64,000 nucleotides of DNA from Holothuria scabra (GCA_037179385.1 CM074195.1:10307787-10371786); one strand, 5' to 3'. Positions 12,401-27,400 are shown, counted from the first letter of the stretch. Notes: a model not told the origin generated them from the letters alone. Translations and numbers: made by a program.

Positions 12401-15400
12401 GCTGTACAAATCTTTTCCCAAAAGATCGGTTTGTTTCTCATTGCGAGTCGTCCGATAAACTGAACGAAAGAAATGGGGTCACGTGATCATCAGAAAATGC
12501 GACCAACCACAATAATGGACATGCTGTGTCATGTCCATTAAAAAACTTGAGGTAAAATGCTTTTACTTTTAATAATTTCAAAGTTTCTACATCAAATCTG
12601 AGTAAAGTTGAAAATTTTGTGTTACTGCAGATTTTGGAAGAGCCAGATATAGCAAGCAATGAATTAGACACAATTGCAAGTACCGTAGTCCGACCAAAAA
12701 GCAACGAGACGCTCTATGCAGAAGGAAGCAGCGAATTAGTAAGTTCCTCAAAGTTCATTTGAAATGATTAGCTTATTTGTAGGGCAAGAATTCTTGCAGG
12801 CATTGTTTGAAAAAGAATAAGCACTATGTGTTCTATTTTTATTGCTTAATTTATTAGGTAGAAGTACCTTAGTAGTTAAGATACTCTTCTGATACAGAGA
12901 AATTGTTACATCCTCCGATATGTGTTTACCTGCAAATCTGCAAATAATGTATTCTTTGAATTTGTGACCCTCTTACTTCAAGTGTGGGTGTAAAAAATAA
13001 GGGTCCCCTTGAGTTTGGTGTGGCACAGACTGGAACAGGAGTGCATTAGGAAAAAAGTTGCTTTAGAACCTGTTAACCACATACCATGCAAATCAGGCAT
13101 TTTGATGGGGGCCCTGGATTAGTAACAACTATCAGATGCAGCTGGAAGTCACCCAAGCATAATCAAAGATATGGAAATCAATTGTTCTACCAGTTGGTTG
13201 CTGATGGGAGAAAGTAGAGGATTACAAGGGACTTTATTAAATTAATCACAGTTTTAAAGTTCAGAGAACTCATGTCGTGGATGGCAAATGCAAGACGGAA
13301 GGGGTGGGTGGGTGTTGGCCTAAAGTATGGATGGTTTCCCCCTGGGGTTTAATAGTTGTCAGGGGGTACTGATCCATGTGGTAAAAGGGCACCAGCTGTG
13401 GCACCAACAGGGAAGGAGAACTATCACTTTTCCCATACCTAGTACAGAGCAGGTGGCAATTGAGCAATATTTTTAGAGGTGGTAAAATGGACAAGGTGGC
13501 CCCCTCACAAAAAAAAAAATGTCAAAGGATACCTTGTTATACTCATCAGTGTTAGAAAAATGTGTTTTTCCCTGCAAGCGAATCAAATTGCAAATGCCCA
13601 GATTAACCATCACATACCATCCTGTAAGGAGCTTCCCTGTTAAGTAAGCTTGGTGATTCAATTGGGGACCAAGCATATGCACACATCCTCTAAAACCATC
13701 TGCTCCTGCACCTACAACATTTGTTTAAAAAATTTGAGTTTCCAAAAAATTCATGGAATCATTCTCTACTAATTCATCTGTTTTAAGGAAGGATCTTATG
13801 TGTGACTTTGCACATTGGATTGCTCCTAAATTTGCTTTTTTGGTATACAAGTTTGCATTTTCATGTGTCGTTATTAGGCCTGAGGCACTATTTTCATTTG
13901 GTTGGGCAAGACTCTTAATTGCGTGCCTTAGTGTTGATATATGCCCACACTGCATGACAACAAGGGAATGTGGTGTACTGTGGTATTCCACCATTTGTCC
14001 TATAATTCTTTGTGGCTACAAATTGCCAAACTCATTCATTGCTCGTTTTTTGGCCTGATTCCATCTTTAGAATATACATATGTAGAAGATATATATACAT
14101 ATGTAGAAGATATACATACATATGTAGAAGATATATATACATATGTAGAAGATACAAATGCATATGTAGAAGATATATATACATATGTAGAAGATACAAA
14201 TGCATATGTAGAAGATATGTATACAAATGTAGAAGATATATATATATATATACATATGTTTAAGTATGGAGAAGGGAAAACAGGTCAGGGAGCCACATCT
14301 AAAGATAAGGCTGTGGCCAGCCCAACTTAGAGGCTGTTTATTCTCACCACAAACTGCAATATTTTTTTTAAGAAATGTAGGAAATTTCTCAATTGGCACA
14401 GCTCTTTGATTGACAGCAAATTAAAAAATGTAGAGTACTGTAACTCATATTACATAGTATGTACTGTACTGAGAGTCTTCTGATTACACATTGTGTCATG
14501 TAATCCTTCCCTGAAGCCATAAACTGAGATTTTGTGTGGATGAAGATAAGTTTTATACAGATGTGGGTGTGGCCTACATAAGTGGAACTGTTTGGGTTAG
14601 AAGATTTGGCCTTTAAACCATTGGTTAAAAACTGAGCTTCAAAGCCTTATTTAACTAACTTTGCTTATTTTTTTTACCCACAGAACCAGTATGAAATAGG
14701 AATTTTGAAACAGTTTCCATTTTCATCTAGTTTGCAGCGTATGAGTGTTGTGACTAGAACCCTAGATGCTAAAAACATGGATGTCTTTAGTAAAGGCTCT
14801 CCTGAAATGATCTCATCACTGTGCAATAAAGATACAAGTAGGTTGAAAAAATTGCTTTGCTCTCTGCTTTTCTAATACATTGAAATCATCTTCAGCTGCT
14901 GAGATACTCAGAAGATGTTCAGTGGACAGGTGCTGTACTTAGGTTGAACAACGATGTGAAGTCCTCAAATTAGGGGGAAAAAGTTTTTGCTCCTATTGGA
15001 GAGTCTGAACATCTCAAATGCATTCTGGTAATTGTCGGGGTAACGTGTTGCCCACTTGCTGGGATGTGTTTTACTCCTGCAACCTATATTGACAGCACTT
15101 GTAATATCAATGCCTACAAAGTTTGCAGAAAATTCTTTGAAAAACTGCATAAAATCTGTACGCTATTATTCAATTGTTTTTAGATATGATCATAACAAGC
15201 ACAGATGATAAATGTTCAACACAAATCTACTCAAAAGCAAGTTTGATTATCATACAATTTTGACGAATAGGGTCAATGGGAATTTCACACAATGAAAAAG
15301 TCCCCTTACTTTCACTGTGTTTAGTATGTTGGTAGCACAATGAATATTCATGTGTCATAACTGATCAACAGTTAAGAGTTTATTTCAATTTGAGCTCATC

Positions 15401-18400
15401 AATATAGCATTGTTGGGTGATTGCTATCATCATTCTTTGGGGTTAGAGTGTAGAGTATGTACAGTGGCAATGCAAGATGGGAGTTGGGAGGGACAAGTCA
15501 AGTCCCCCCTCAAATTTGTCCTTGCCACCAATCAAGTTAGGTCAGTTAGGAGTTTGGGTAACAGAAAAGATAAATGATATACCTCTCCTGAGATTTAATG
15601 TTTCATCCAGAGATATGCTAAAACCGTAGAGCCTCAGGGGGCTTCCCACCCACAGGAGTGCTCATTTTGGACTCCGTTTTGCATTGCGCCTGAAATTTTT
15701 TGCCCACCAACATTTTCCTTTGTCATTAGTCCCCCCCTTGCCTACCCCCACGTTTGACATTCTGGCTCTGTCACTGAGTATGCTCATCAAAGGAGAAAGC
15801 ACATAGCACACCTGCTACAAAGGTAAGGTAGCTGAACACAGTTAGGAATATGTACTTCATTGTACCCAACCTTGAAAAGCCCTGGATTGGAGACCATGCT
15901 ACCTCAGACCCTCATTCCACCCCCACCCTACCACTATGGCTTATTATCATGTGGTGCAACCCCTGACAGTAAATTTTGTAGTTGGCGTAATTTCTTGTTA
16001 ACTCCTCATTCCATAAAAATTTTCGATGTTATCATTCATTTCTCCAGTACCTCTCGACTTCCAGCAAGTATTACAGAGTTACACCCAGCAGGGGTTCCGA
16101 GTTTTAGCCCTAGCCTGGAAGCAACTAGACCCCAAAGTACCTTGGCATCATGTACATAAGGTTCAAAGGTGAGACTAGGAAAAAGTAGAATTATTTAGCC
16201 ATTTGAAGTTTTCTTGTGCCTTGGAAGAACTTCAAGTCAAGGGGGAGGGGGGAAGCAGAAAAAAGAAGTGTATTTGGTCACAGATAAATTGTTACTTATC
16301 AATATGTGCCTCCCATCAAACAAGCTTCCTTTCTTAAGGAAATCCACCTTTTTCACTGACACCCAGTATAGGTCCTTTCTTAAGCAAATCCAACTTTTTC
16401 ACTGACACCCAGTATAGGTCCTTTCTTAAGCAAATCCAACTTTTTCACTGACACCCAGTATAGGTTCAGTACATTGTGCTTAATGTTCAGGAACATGTAC
16501 ACCCTTTTAATTTTAAGGAGACTGAGGGTGAGGGACAGGGCTGGAAAAAATGTTTATTTCCAAGGAAGGGAGGTAAATTGCCCACAATTCTCACTATATT
16601 CTGATGTATAGGTAAGGGAAATATTCCTCCATTTGCCAGAATTTCCCTCTCACATTTTCTGTCGTCACCCATGGTGAGGAGCATAAAATACCAAATACCA
16701 TGAACATCATCTGCTCTCCTTAAATTATGCAAATAAATATGAAACTAGACCCTGTGAACCCCAAATTAATCCCTTTCTTTTTTTTTGGGGGGGGGGGGGG
16801 AAGGGAGTGTCAGATTTTTTCCAAACCATTAAAAAGAACCCCTCTTAAAAAGTATGAAATTTTAACCCTGTTGTACTTTATATATCTTCCTTAAAATATG
16901 TGGTGAAATAATTGCATAAGTTTGTAAGCAGGGCTGTTGTCATTTAAGATTTCTACCTTGTGCTTTGGGAGTATTCATGCTTACTTTATTTCAAAATGTT
17001 TAATATTCTTCTGCAGGAGAGATATTGAAAACAATTTAACATTCCTTGGTCTCCTGGTAATGCAGAATGCTTTGAAGAGTGCCACTACTCCTGTCATCAG
17101 CGAACTCCACAATGCAAATATACGAACAGTAATGGTGACAGGTAGGGAGAAGTGAGGTGTAAAATCCGTTTTTGAATTTGATGAGGACAGAATTGAGGCA
17201 AAGGGATGGAATGAGTGGAGGGCTTCGGGTTTAGGTTTTTACACCTTCACTTATTGACAAATTTGGACAGGGAGTGATGGTCTGATTGTAGTCGGCCATA
17301 ACTGGGTTCTATCACCTTTTTCAGTTTTCTTGGTTACCTATACTGTAGATGGTTGTACACTGAATTGTATCTATATTTGCTCAATTTCACTGAATATGAG
17401 GGTTTAAAATTCATGTAGACAATAAATAAAGATGATTTAAGATTGATGGACTCCACAAATGGTTGCCTGCAGTCACTAAAAACAAGCACTGATTGGATTG
17501 TCTATAACCTTCTAGTTTAATCTAGTAGTACCCATTGCCCCTTTTGTCCAGTTGTGGGATGCTGGGTTATTGTCCTAATTCAGGAAGGGTGTCCCACAGC
17601 CTGGAAAAGTCAATAAATTCAATTTTCCAGGCCTGGAAAAGCCATGAAATATTTTGAAAATGACAGAAGTCATGAAAAAGTTGTAAAATGTAGACAAGAT
17701 CAGTCTTTTAATTTTTTTGAGTAAATAAATTTATTCATTCATTTGTCACAATCATTGCTGTATTAAAGTTTCATCAAATCTCGGATATAATTTGGTTATG
17801 GAAAAGTCATCCCACACAACAACAATGGGTTCCATTTTAAGAGTTTTTGGTATGTTTGAACCTGACTCAAAGGCAAATAAAGGAGGGACAGACACTTGTG
17901 CAAGTTGCAGGGTAATAGAATATTGTCTCTTTCTCAAACATTTCCGCATCACTTTCTGTGCTTTGTGGTAAAAGTCTGGAAGCTATATCAGGATTCACAC
18001 AGCAGGAAAACTGAGAACACTTTGTAAAAAAGTCTGAAACTTAATTGGGGTCTTGAAAATTCTTTAATTCTGGGTGTTTGGTTAAGGAAAATGTTATATG
18101 GTCTATGCAATTTGAAACATAAGACTTTGCAGTCATGTTTAGTACGTATGTGCCCATGCTGGGTATCAAGATGTCAAATCTGTAATTTTTATGAAAATGG
18201 CTATTTTATGAATATCTTCATATTTCAGCTCAAAATATTTCCTGTTTGATCTTCAGAGAGTATAGAAAAAGTCTTGTAATTTGAAACCGTGTAGTGATAT
18301 TTTTATCCTCATGTCGTAATGCTTTTAAAGGAAACTTTTCTTATATGTACCATAATTTACAAAGGCATACATTTTGGATTCGTATTGGCTGGGAGTATTT

Positions 18401-21400
18401 ACAGCTATTGCATCCTTCTTTGATAAAACTTTCGTACAATTTCTGTGATGTAACTACGAATTTGACATTTTTCAGATTTTGAACATTGATGAAAATTATT
18501 TATGAATTTATTACAGGAGATAACATGTTGACAGCTATTAGTGTAGCCAGGGAGTGTAGGATGGTTTCTTCCTCTGGCAAAGTGATTGTTGTAGATGCTA
18601 CAGAACCTTCCCAAGATGCACCTGCACACATTAAGTGGATTTATGGTAAAAGCAAAATAGAGAGTTCTCCTGCCAGGGATTCGTCCCCTGTAAGTAGATG
18701 CATTGTAATGACTATTTATTTGTATTGACTATTTATTTCACCCAATGTGAAGGATAGGGAATGCATTCTTTCTAGCTTAGCACCGTAAAATACGATACAT
18801 TCGTAAAAGGTAATAAGCTTGAATGGTACATACCACAGTTAAGAAATGCATTCTTTCTAGCTTAAGAAGGACGAAATCTGACACCTGTACTTATTAAGTG
18901 ATTTATTTGTAATAACTGTTTATTTGAAATGACTATTTATTTGTAATGACTATTTATTTGTAATGACTATTAAAAGAAGGGTTTAAGGTCATTACAGGAT
19001 TTGGTATGTCAAAAATGTACTTATTCTAAGCATTTTGGTGAAATTTGCATTGAAATCTGATGTGTAGTTGTCAAGATATGAGCACATAAAGTTTTCACAT
19101 TTTCAACAAAAAGCGAACTTGAAGCAAGCATGTATGACATCATATCCCCACATTAGTGCACAGTCTTTTGTTTTTCTTTAAACTTTAGAGTTAATTTTCT
19201 TCTCAAAAAACCCCACATTATTAAAATGTGATTGCCTAAGTGTTATGAAAACTTTACAAACTTTGCATCCCCCACAGGGAGATCCTATTCCAGTTAACTC
19301 CAAGGTTAACACAACAGCATAATAAAACAAAGGGCAACAAAGCATTCCTTGTAAATGTGAGGAAGTGATATATGCTCTGCTGCCCTCAAACTCACTTTGG
19401 ATTAAAAATCTACTGACTTCATTGCCTGATATCTCGAGAACTACATGTCAGATTTGAATGAAACTCTCACCACCCTGTGTAGTTTTGGTTCCTCTTTCAC
19501 ATATGAAAATTAAATTTTGGCTTAAACCTTCCCTTTAATTTGAAATGACTATTTATTTGTAATAACTATTATTTGTAACTTGATGGATTAAACAAAATAG
19601 TAAGTTATCCTGCAAAGACTAATCCCCTCCAAGCAGACACTTTGCAGTCACTGCTTTGTAGGGACCCATCCTTCTGTTACTGGTTTTTAAATAGCCCAGA
19701 GTGTCTGAATTTCATGTATTTCTCACATGATTTTCCTGACTTTGCTTTTACTATTGTACCATTCTGCATCTAGACCCCCTTGGAAACCAAAAACAATTAC
19801 TCCTCTTAAACCCCCAGGTTGGTAATCCTGCCCACCTTTTCAGAAAATAAATATGGTAACCCTACATATGGAAATGGTCAGTATTCCCTTTGTTGTGATG
19901 CAAAGTTGGATCGTTAGAATTATTGGTGGAATAGGAGAAATTCTGAAAAATTTATCAAATGAAATAAAATCATGTGTATGTTATTAGACGAGAAGGGTTA
20001 TTAGACGGGAAGGGAGATTATATCTAGACATGAAGAGAAAGTGTCATCTTAAGGACAAGAAGAAAATTTTAAAAACATGTATTCTATCTCCTCCAATGCA
20101 TAGCATTCAGGAAATATGTGAGAGTGCCCCACTGACCACACCCTCATTGTGCTTTCTGAGCATGAAAACTGAATTCAGACAGTCCAACTCTCAGCTTCAT
20201 AGAAGATTTTTGAGTAGCGAATTGAGATTATAAAATTTTGATAAAATGTTGAAATTTATTTACTCAATTTTAAAATTGTATAAAACACAATTACTTGCGA
20301 TGTCATTATTGTACTACTCCAATTACAGTCTTTGTATTGCTGTGTTTTTCTGAAAACTACTGTACTGTACCTTTTGCCAATATGTAATAATGACCTTACT
20401 CTCATGGGGTGATGTGATTAAATAAGCCCCCTCTGTACAACGTACTACACCAGAAAACAAGAAGCTTTGAAGGTCATATAATGAATATTTTTATTCCGAG
20501 GGGAAACATAGCAGGTAATGTGAGTTGTACAACAAGAAAGTCACTAGTTGTCATGTAATGGAATATTTTGCTTTATGTAAATAAATTACAACATTTAATA
20601 TCTCAGCAAGGGAACAAGCTGTGATAATGGGAAATTTCTAGACTTCATGTACACTTTAAGTTAATCTGCAGAAGGAAATGTTGCATTGTATGTGTCCTAT
20701 GTTTTATAAGGTTCTTTAGACTGACCAGGATTCACATGCTTAATTTGTTTTGTGGGTCACTGGCAAAACAAAACAATAGAAAACGTAGTATTAGCTTCAC
20801 TTTTGATGATGAGACTAGAGTCGCTGATAACATTTTTGAGCTAAGAATATTTTTCCCCCTTCTGCTTTGGAGAACAAAGAATATCTAACTGTCCCTGTAG
20901 ATATCATTTTATACTGTGCCTCTTTTATGTCAGGGTTCAAAGTTTTTCAGCATAGATGCTCATTTACTAGAATTGCTTGATATTTTCCCAGTATTAGATT
21001 CTGTGTTGAAGAATCTGTCTTTGATTCAAACAAATCTGTTGCTGTAATGTAGGATAAGAAGATCTTAAATTTGGTCATATTTTAGCAAAAGGCTGGACAA
21101 AAAGTAGGAAATAATGCATGGGGTCTGAATCCAAATCTGAGATGAAATTTGTTGTGTGTATTGTCCAAAATCAATGCACCCCTTTCTCTCCTTTTTTTTT
21201 TACTTTTCCCCCTTCCCCCTTCTCTCTCCACCTCCCCCTCCCCTTATGCCATGTTGTGGGTATTGAGTGCTTCCACTTGACGTCACAATTTGTAAGCCAC
21301 GCCCACTGCCAGGCAAAATTCAACAGTGTTTTAGTCCAGCAGTCACACATGGGTCATCAGTTGCTTCTCAGCTGGCTACACTACATGTGTACCTCACCTC

Positions 21401-24400
21401 ATGCCATGTTGTGGGTATTGAGTGCTTCCACTTGACGTCACTATTTGTAAACCACGCCCACTGCCAGGCAAAATTCAACAGTGTTTTAGTCCAGCAGTCA
21501 CACGTGGGTCATCAACTTCTTCTCAGCTAGCTACACTGCATGTGTACATCACTAGATGTTGCATCAAAAGGGACAGGGCTTGTCACGTCAGAAAGCAATC
21601 TATACTGCCAGAAGGATAGGAGTATTATTTCAAATCTGCCACGATTAATACATGTTATGTTAGCTAGCATGTGTGTTCTCACTGTGAAATCATGTTACTG
21701 TTTCCAGGTCTCATTCAAAAACAGCAATATCACTTTCTAAATACAGAAGAGTTTCCTTGATTAAAGGGCTAGAAAAAATAGACATTGTTTGTGTTTTGAG
21801 GAGAGAGAGAAAAATATTTAAAAGAAAAACAAATTAAATCCATGATTCACTATCACTCAAATATACGGAACACTGTGGTTGACCTGTAGACCAGTTAGCG
21901 GTTTGCCAATCAATACATTGAATTCATTTCCCTGTGGTACAATAAAAATGAAACTGTTAGTATGCAAGATGGCTATTAATAGTATTTTCCCTTGAAACTG
22001 CTATTCTGGAGTGAGTATAGATTAATGGCTTTTTGAAAACCCACAAAAATGGAAGATTTTTGTTGTCTGTTTTACCCTGAATAATGTGTAAATAGTCTAG
22101 AAACATTGACACATTTGAAAGTTCTCCCATGACTGTGGCAGGATACTTAAGAAATGGATGAACGTATAAATACAATAAGCTTAAGTACAAATACGATTAG
22201 CTAAAATTAGCCTTAGGAATATTGGACAGTATAACAAAATTGAAACCTCAAATAGAATTTGCTAAAATTAGCCTTAAGAATATTGGAAAATATGACAAAA
22301 TTGAAACCTCTAGACATGACACTTTGTGCTAGCAGACTACCCACCTCATACTGCCAGATTACTTACTTAAGTATGCGATTGAATTTTGTATATTGCATCA
22401 TCATCAGGCCTATATGAATAATTAATTACATTTGTATGATTACCAATCGATGTTGCCATGAATAACAGATATCTGTCCCTCTCTGAGCATGCCAGAAATT
22501 GCTGCAAGTTTCCTCTGAACTACAACACTTTTTGTCTGTTTCCCTTTTACAGTATTACCAAAGAACTATGAATGGAGATATTCCTTCAAGCTCAGAATTC
22601 TGTTTTGCTGTCAGTGGTGCATCCTTTGCAGTTATAAGGACCCATTTTCCAGACCTCCTTCCCAAGGTAGTGATCGTCTTCTCTTGATCTTTTCCTAAAA
22701 AAAAATGTTGCAGCTACAGCTGTTATAAATAATAGTTTTATTTTGTCCTATCCTATTAAGAAGAATTAGTAGGATTAATGGATGGATGGATGGATGGGCA
22801 GGGGGACAGGCTGGTGGGGGGAAGGCAGGCAAGTGATTTGGCACGGGTGGGTAGTTGGGCAGGGGCGGGTAATTGGACCAAGCCAGGTAATTGGGTGGAT
22901 GAGTGGCATTTAAGGCTCAGTTTCTAACAAATTGGTTAAGTCGGGCTGACCACAAGCTTTTTCCAATTGTGACTCACTGGGTTGTTTTCCCTATTCCATT
23001 GTTTATGCTGAGCACCAAACAAAATAGCAGTATGTTCCATTTTTAAAGTCTTCAACATAACCCTGCCAAGAGTTGAACTCCAGACCTCCTGGTTCCAAGT
23101 AAGATTCTCTATCAATCACTTGACCATGCAGTGGGTGTTAAACAGAGAATAATCATCATTATGGATTTTTTTTCTTTGTAGATTGTTCAAAGAGGGACAG
23201 TCTTTGCGAGGATGTCACCAGATCAAAAGTCACAGCTCATAGAAGCATTCCAAGATATGAGGTGAGAAGAATATTGATCAACTTTCCATTACTGAGAATG
23301 AACACTGGTTGGTTAGGGGAGGGATGGGGTTGGGTGGTGTTGGGGAGTGAGGAGGAAATTCTCCATTTCAGGTGAAAGCTTGTTCATTCGATAATGTACC
23401 GCAATTCCTTTGACAGCTTAATCTTTAACCTTCTTCAGTGCCAACTTAAACACACAAGTTTCCGTAAACTTATCTCGCAACCCTCATCTCAGAAATAGCA
23501 AAACCAAAATTGAAATGGTTATAAATAAAAATCCCATGTGTTGATATGTCCCACATGAAACAGACTGTTTGCATATGAGCGTGGTTTATACACCCACACT
23601 CTGACAGAAATTCTTTCAAAATTTTGTTCTACAGTTACTGTGTTGGAATGTGTGGAGATGGGGCAAACGATTGTGGTGCTTTGAAGATGGCCCACGCAGG
23701 AATCTCTCTGTCAGAAGCAGAGGCCTCTGTTGCATCACCCTTCACCTCTAAGAAACCAGATATCTCTTGTGTCCCGACGGTCATCAAGGAAGGTCGGGCA
23801 GCCCTTGTGACCTCATTTGGTGTTTTTAAGTTTATGGCACTCTACAGTGTGGTACAGTTTGTGTCTGTAGTTATATTGTACTGGGTAAGTTTCTTTTTTT
23901 GACTTTTCTTTCTGACTGTGAATTTTAACCCTCAGCTGTAACTGCTGTCACTGCCAACCACATTCTTGTTGACTTTTGTGAATACTTATTCCTCAGAAGT
24001 ACAATTCTGTGCCCTTCCTGAAGACATTGTTTCAGCATGCTAATCGTTGCTTTATTCTGAACTTTTTTATGGAAAATAAACTGTAGGAACTTTTCACATG
24101 GTTCCTACATTTGCTTTTGTTTAGACATTTTAAAGGAAGCTTACCCCATCTTTTACATTTTTAGTAAATTTTACTTTTCAAGTTCGTTAGTTAGATGGAG
24201 TTTTACGACCCAGTTGTTCTTGTCGTTCTTGTTTATAAGGCTTTTTCTTGTGTAAAGCATTGCAGAATTTTTCATATGTAATCTGTCTTTTATTATGCCA
24301 TCTATTGGGATTATTTGGTGTATGCAAGAGAACAATACATTCAATTTTTGGAGAACTGTTTTTCTCTCTTTTATTGTATCAACAGATTAATTCCAATTTA

Positions 24401-27400
24401 GGAGACATACAGTTTCTTTATGTAGATCTGGTGATTACAACAACTGTTGCCATTCTTAGTGAGTGTTCATTTCTGATTTGCCATGTATTAGGTCTCTGGT
24501 ATGATGCATATCTATGTAAAGGACATGAATATTGTGACTTTAAAGCAGCTCATTGAGTTGGTTCATGAAATTCAACAAATTTTTCCAGACGTGTTAAGTT
24601 TTCTTTACATACCTATGACAAATGGTCAATGTTAGACAATCTCCATACCCAACATACAAATAACTGTTTTATGATTGAGTAATTAACGATTCAAGTCGGT
24701 TTTCGAAAATTCTTGACCAGACACTTTTTCAAATTATGTAGAAAACCATTACAAGTCATGACACTAGAAAATTCAAAATTTTAACAGTTTTCTGTGACTT
24801 TTGGACTTGAAACTTGACTTGCTATGCTAACTGTAAGCATTGTTATGTGGCAGTAACCCTCATAAAGTTATCGATATCAACTCAGTGAGCAGCTTTAACA
24901 GATCAAGATGAGCATTCTTGTGGAAAGTCACATGACAACTGTGAGTGGGCCAGCTATGGCTGGGACACTTCACTCCTATGCCCCACCAGGTAATGATTAA
25001 AGGATGATGTCACATGGTTTAACAATAGCATAGTCAGGATTGTCATGTGGGGAGGGTGGGGGTATGGAGCATGACATAGGGAAAAGTCTAAGGGGAGAGG
25101 GAGAAACCCCTATTTTAGGTTTTTTTTTTTCATTTTAAGGTTTCTGGGGGGGGGGGGAGACTCAACCCCTAAAACCACCCCTGGCTATGCCACTGGATTG
25201 TAATGTCCTTGACATCCATGTACAGCAATGTTTAAAAAGTTAGGTGGTTGAATGTTGGAATGTTGGAGTTATATACCTTAACTTAAACCTTCTGGTTTGA
25301 TGTAATCATAGTAATATTTGAAGGGAAAAATGCATTTAAGCTGTGGTCACACTACAATGAATCTGATCGGATTCTGATCCGATTTATGTGAGTTTTTATT
25401 AGAGTCTTCTCTATCTCTGGTTGGAAAGAGCCAGAGAGAGTCACAAATTTGCCAACCTACATGTGTAAAAATTTGCTTTGCACCATAGTCTGCAAAAATG
25501 AAATCTTAGCTGGTATGTTCGTGACGTCACCCTGAGGTCTCTGACAGACAGCTTGACCAGACATGTATATAAAACCCATCTGTCAGTTTGATGTCACAAA
25601 ATAATTATTATAAATTTAATTTTTGTAGTCCTGTGTTGCAAATTGTGTATTTTTACAGGTTGGCAAAGTTTGAGTTTTTTCAGACCAGAGGTGGAGGAGA
25701 TTTTAATAAAAAGCCTCAAAATTTGGATGGGAATAGAATCTGAATTTGTTGTAGTGTGACCAGAGCTTTATCCAAAACATACTTGATGAAACTGTCCCTA
25801 CTTTTTGAAACATCTTCCTTCTCTGCCAGATTACATCTTATCACCTCAAATAGGAAAGGAAGCACACTACATGCACACTTAATATAGTCAGGTGTCACAT
25901 TTGATTGATCGATTGATTGACAGTAACAGATATACAAACATACAAAAAGAGGTGTGAATCATTTGAGGTTAGCTAACAGGCCAGTCAAGTATGTGTTGAT
26001 TACTTTTCACACAGTGTGATCACAGTCCTAGCATACATCATGCATTACACTCTGCAGCACCTTTGTCCAACTTTAGTGTCTTTGTTGTGTTCTTACAGTA
26101 AGATGCATAACTTGGGAATACCCCTAGTCTCTAAATTCAATTGGTACTTTGATCGACATGATAATCTTAAAAGTTCATAACTTGTTTATTTTGGCTGAAA
26201 AATGTTCAAACAAACGTGAAAAGGAAAACATGGACATAGCAGCCCATTGCTCATATTCCATTTTCCCAGAGTGTATTGTGTGTATAAAGTCTGGCTATTT
26301 TGTCTCTGGTTTCAAACCTCTGTTAAATTAAGGTAACTTTTAACATGGTCTTTTCTGGTGTGATCAAGGTGCTCACCCAGCTATTGTGTTGAGCTGGGCA
26401 AACATCTTGTGTGATTCATTTATGGTTGATTGAGATTTAAAACAGGATATCACCTCTCAGCCTTTAGAAGTTGAGTTCTTTACCAACATATTAGAATATG
26501 ACTATAAGAGGTGACTTTAGGGAGGGTGATGTTGGACAAAGATGGTGAAAGGCAGCGGGCAAACTAGTTTTGTTGAACACAGATTTTGCTTATATTACTG
26601 ATTTGAGTTGGATAATTTCTTCTGCTTGATAGTTTTAGTATACTGTACATCCGATGATTATTTTAATTAATACTTAGTGTAACAGTATCATTCTGGACTT
26701 TGTTGTTTTAAGTATAACCATTTCGGTTTTGAGCATAAAATTAGGATACTATAAATCTCTGCTATAAATGTTTGAATAACCACACTACAATTGCTAACCA
26801 GCCTGTATTGTATGAAATACTGTACGTCATGATAGGGGAAGTTTGTTGCATACTTCATTTCATGAATGATGCTGTACCTGATCACTCGAACAATTTTTGC
26901 TCTTTTCTGTTGTATCTTTAAAAATGTAAATGCATAGCTCCACTGCTTCAAGATTACCATTGATCACATATTTACTTAAGTATAGAGATAAAGCAACATA
27001 GCTGCTCTAGTTGTTTTAATTGGGAAAGTGATAAAGTAAACAAGGCTATGAGAAATTTTACCCTCTAGACAGTGTTTCCTGTAAGAAATTATCCGTTGAG
27101 TCAATACACTCAATACAAGAAAATTTGACTCAATTAGATATTTCAGTTTTGTGGAAATGTGTTCGCATATGGTAGTGGTTGTCGTTCATACTGCATCCAG
27201 TTTGGGAACAAAAAAGATTGCCTGTGTTTGGGCTTTTTTTTCACTAACTTCAGTACCTCAAATCCAAAAATTGTGTCATAATTACATCATAGCAGCTTAG
27301 GAAATACACTGCCTGTAGGAGGTATTATTGGACCTCAAGTATGTACTGCAAAGCTAAGATCATAAGATTTAATCTAGAACAACTAACTTCATCTGGAATT

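Larger units (their letters stand above)
12739..14683 (+). other. ATP13A intron
   Basis: Holds no exon I can recognise. Contains the 21-bp repeat at 14070-14262, a SINE tail fragment (about 14263-14335: gggaaaacaggtcagggagc) and a family A MITE at its 3' end. Confidence 0.6.
14838..17016 (+). other. ATP13A intron where a conserved exon is expected
   Basis: P5B ATPases have about 40 residues here with a T/QxxGxRVxALA motif between the KGxPE and the RDxIExxLxFLGLL segments. I read the plus strand for that motif with suitable splice sites and found none. The interval holds an hAT-like MITE (15462-15776) and a 46-bp tandem repeat. Confidence 0.6.
21246..21555. repeat. 155-bp tandem duplication with two CRE motifs
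   Basis: Unit 1 starts at 21246 and unit 2 at 21401 (atgccatgttgtgggtattg). They differ at only a few positions. Each holds the palindromic CRE TGACGTCA followed by a ccacgccca box. Confidence 0.95.

Noticed and set aside
13941..14330. A 129-residue open frame with repeated YVEDIYT units, also open on the other strand
   Set aside because: It comes from a 21-bp tandem repeat; both strands are open only because the period is a multiple of three. No splice or homology support.
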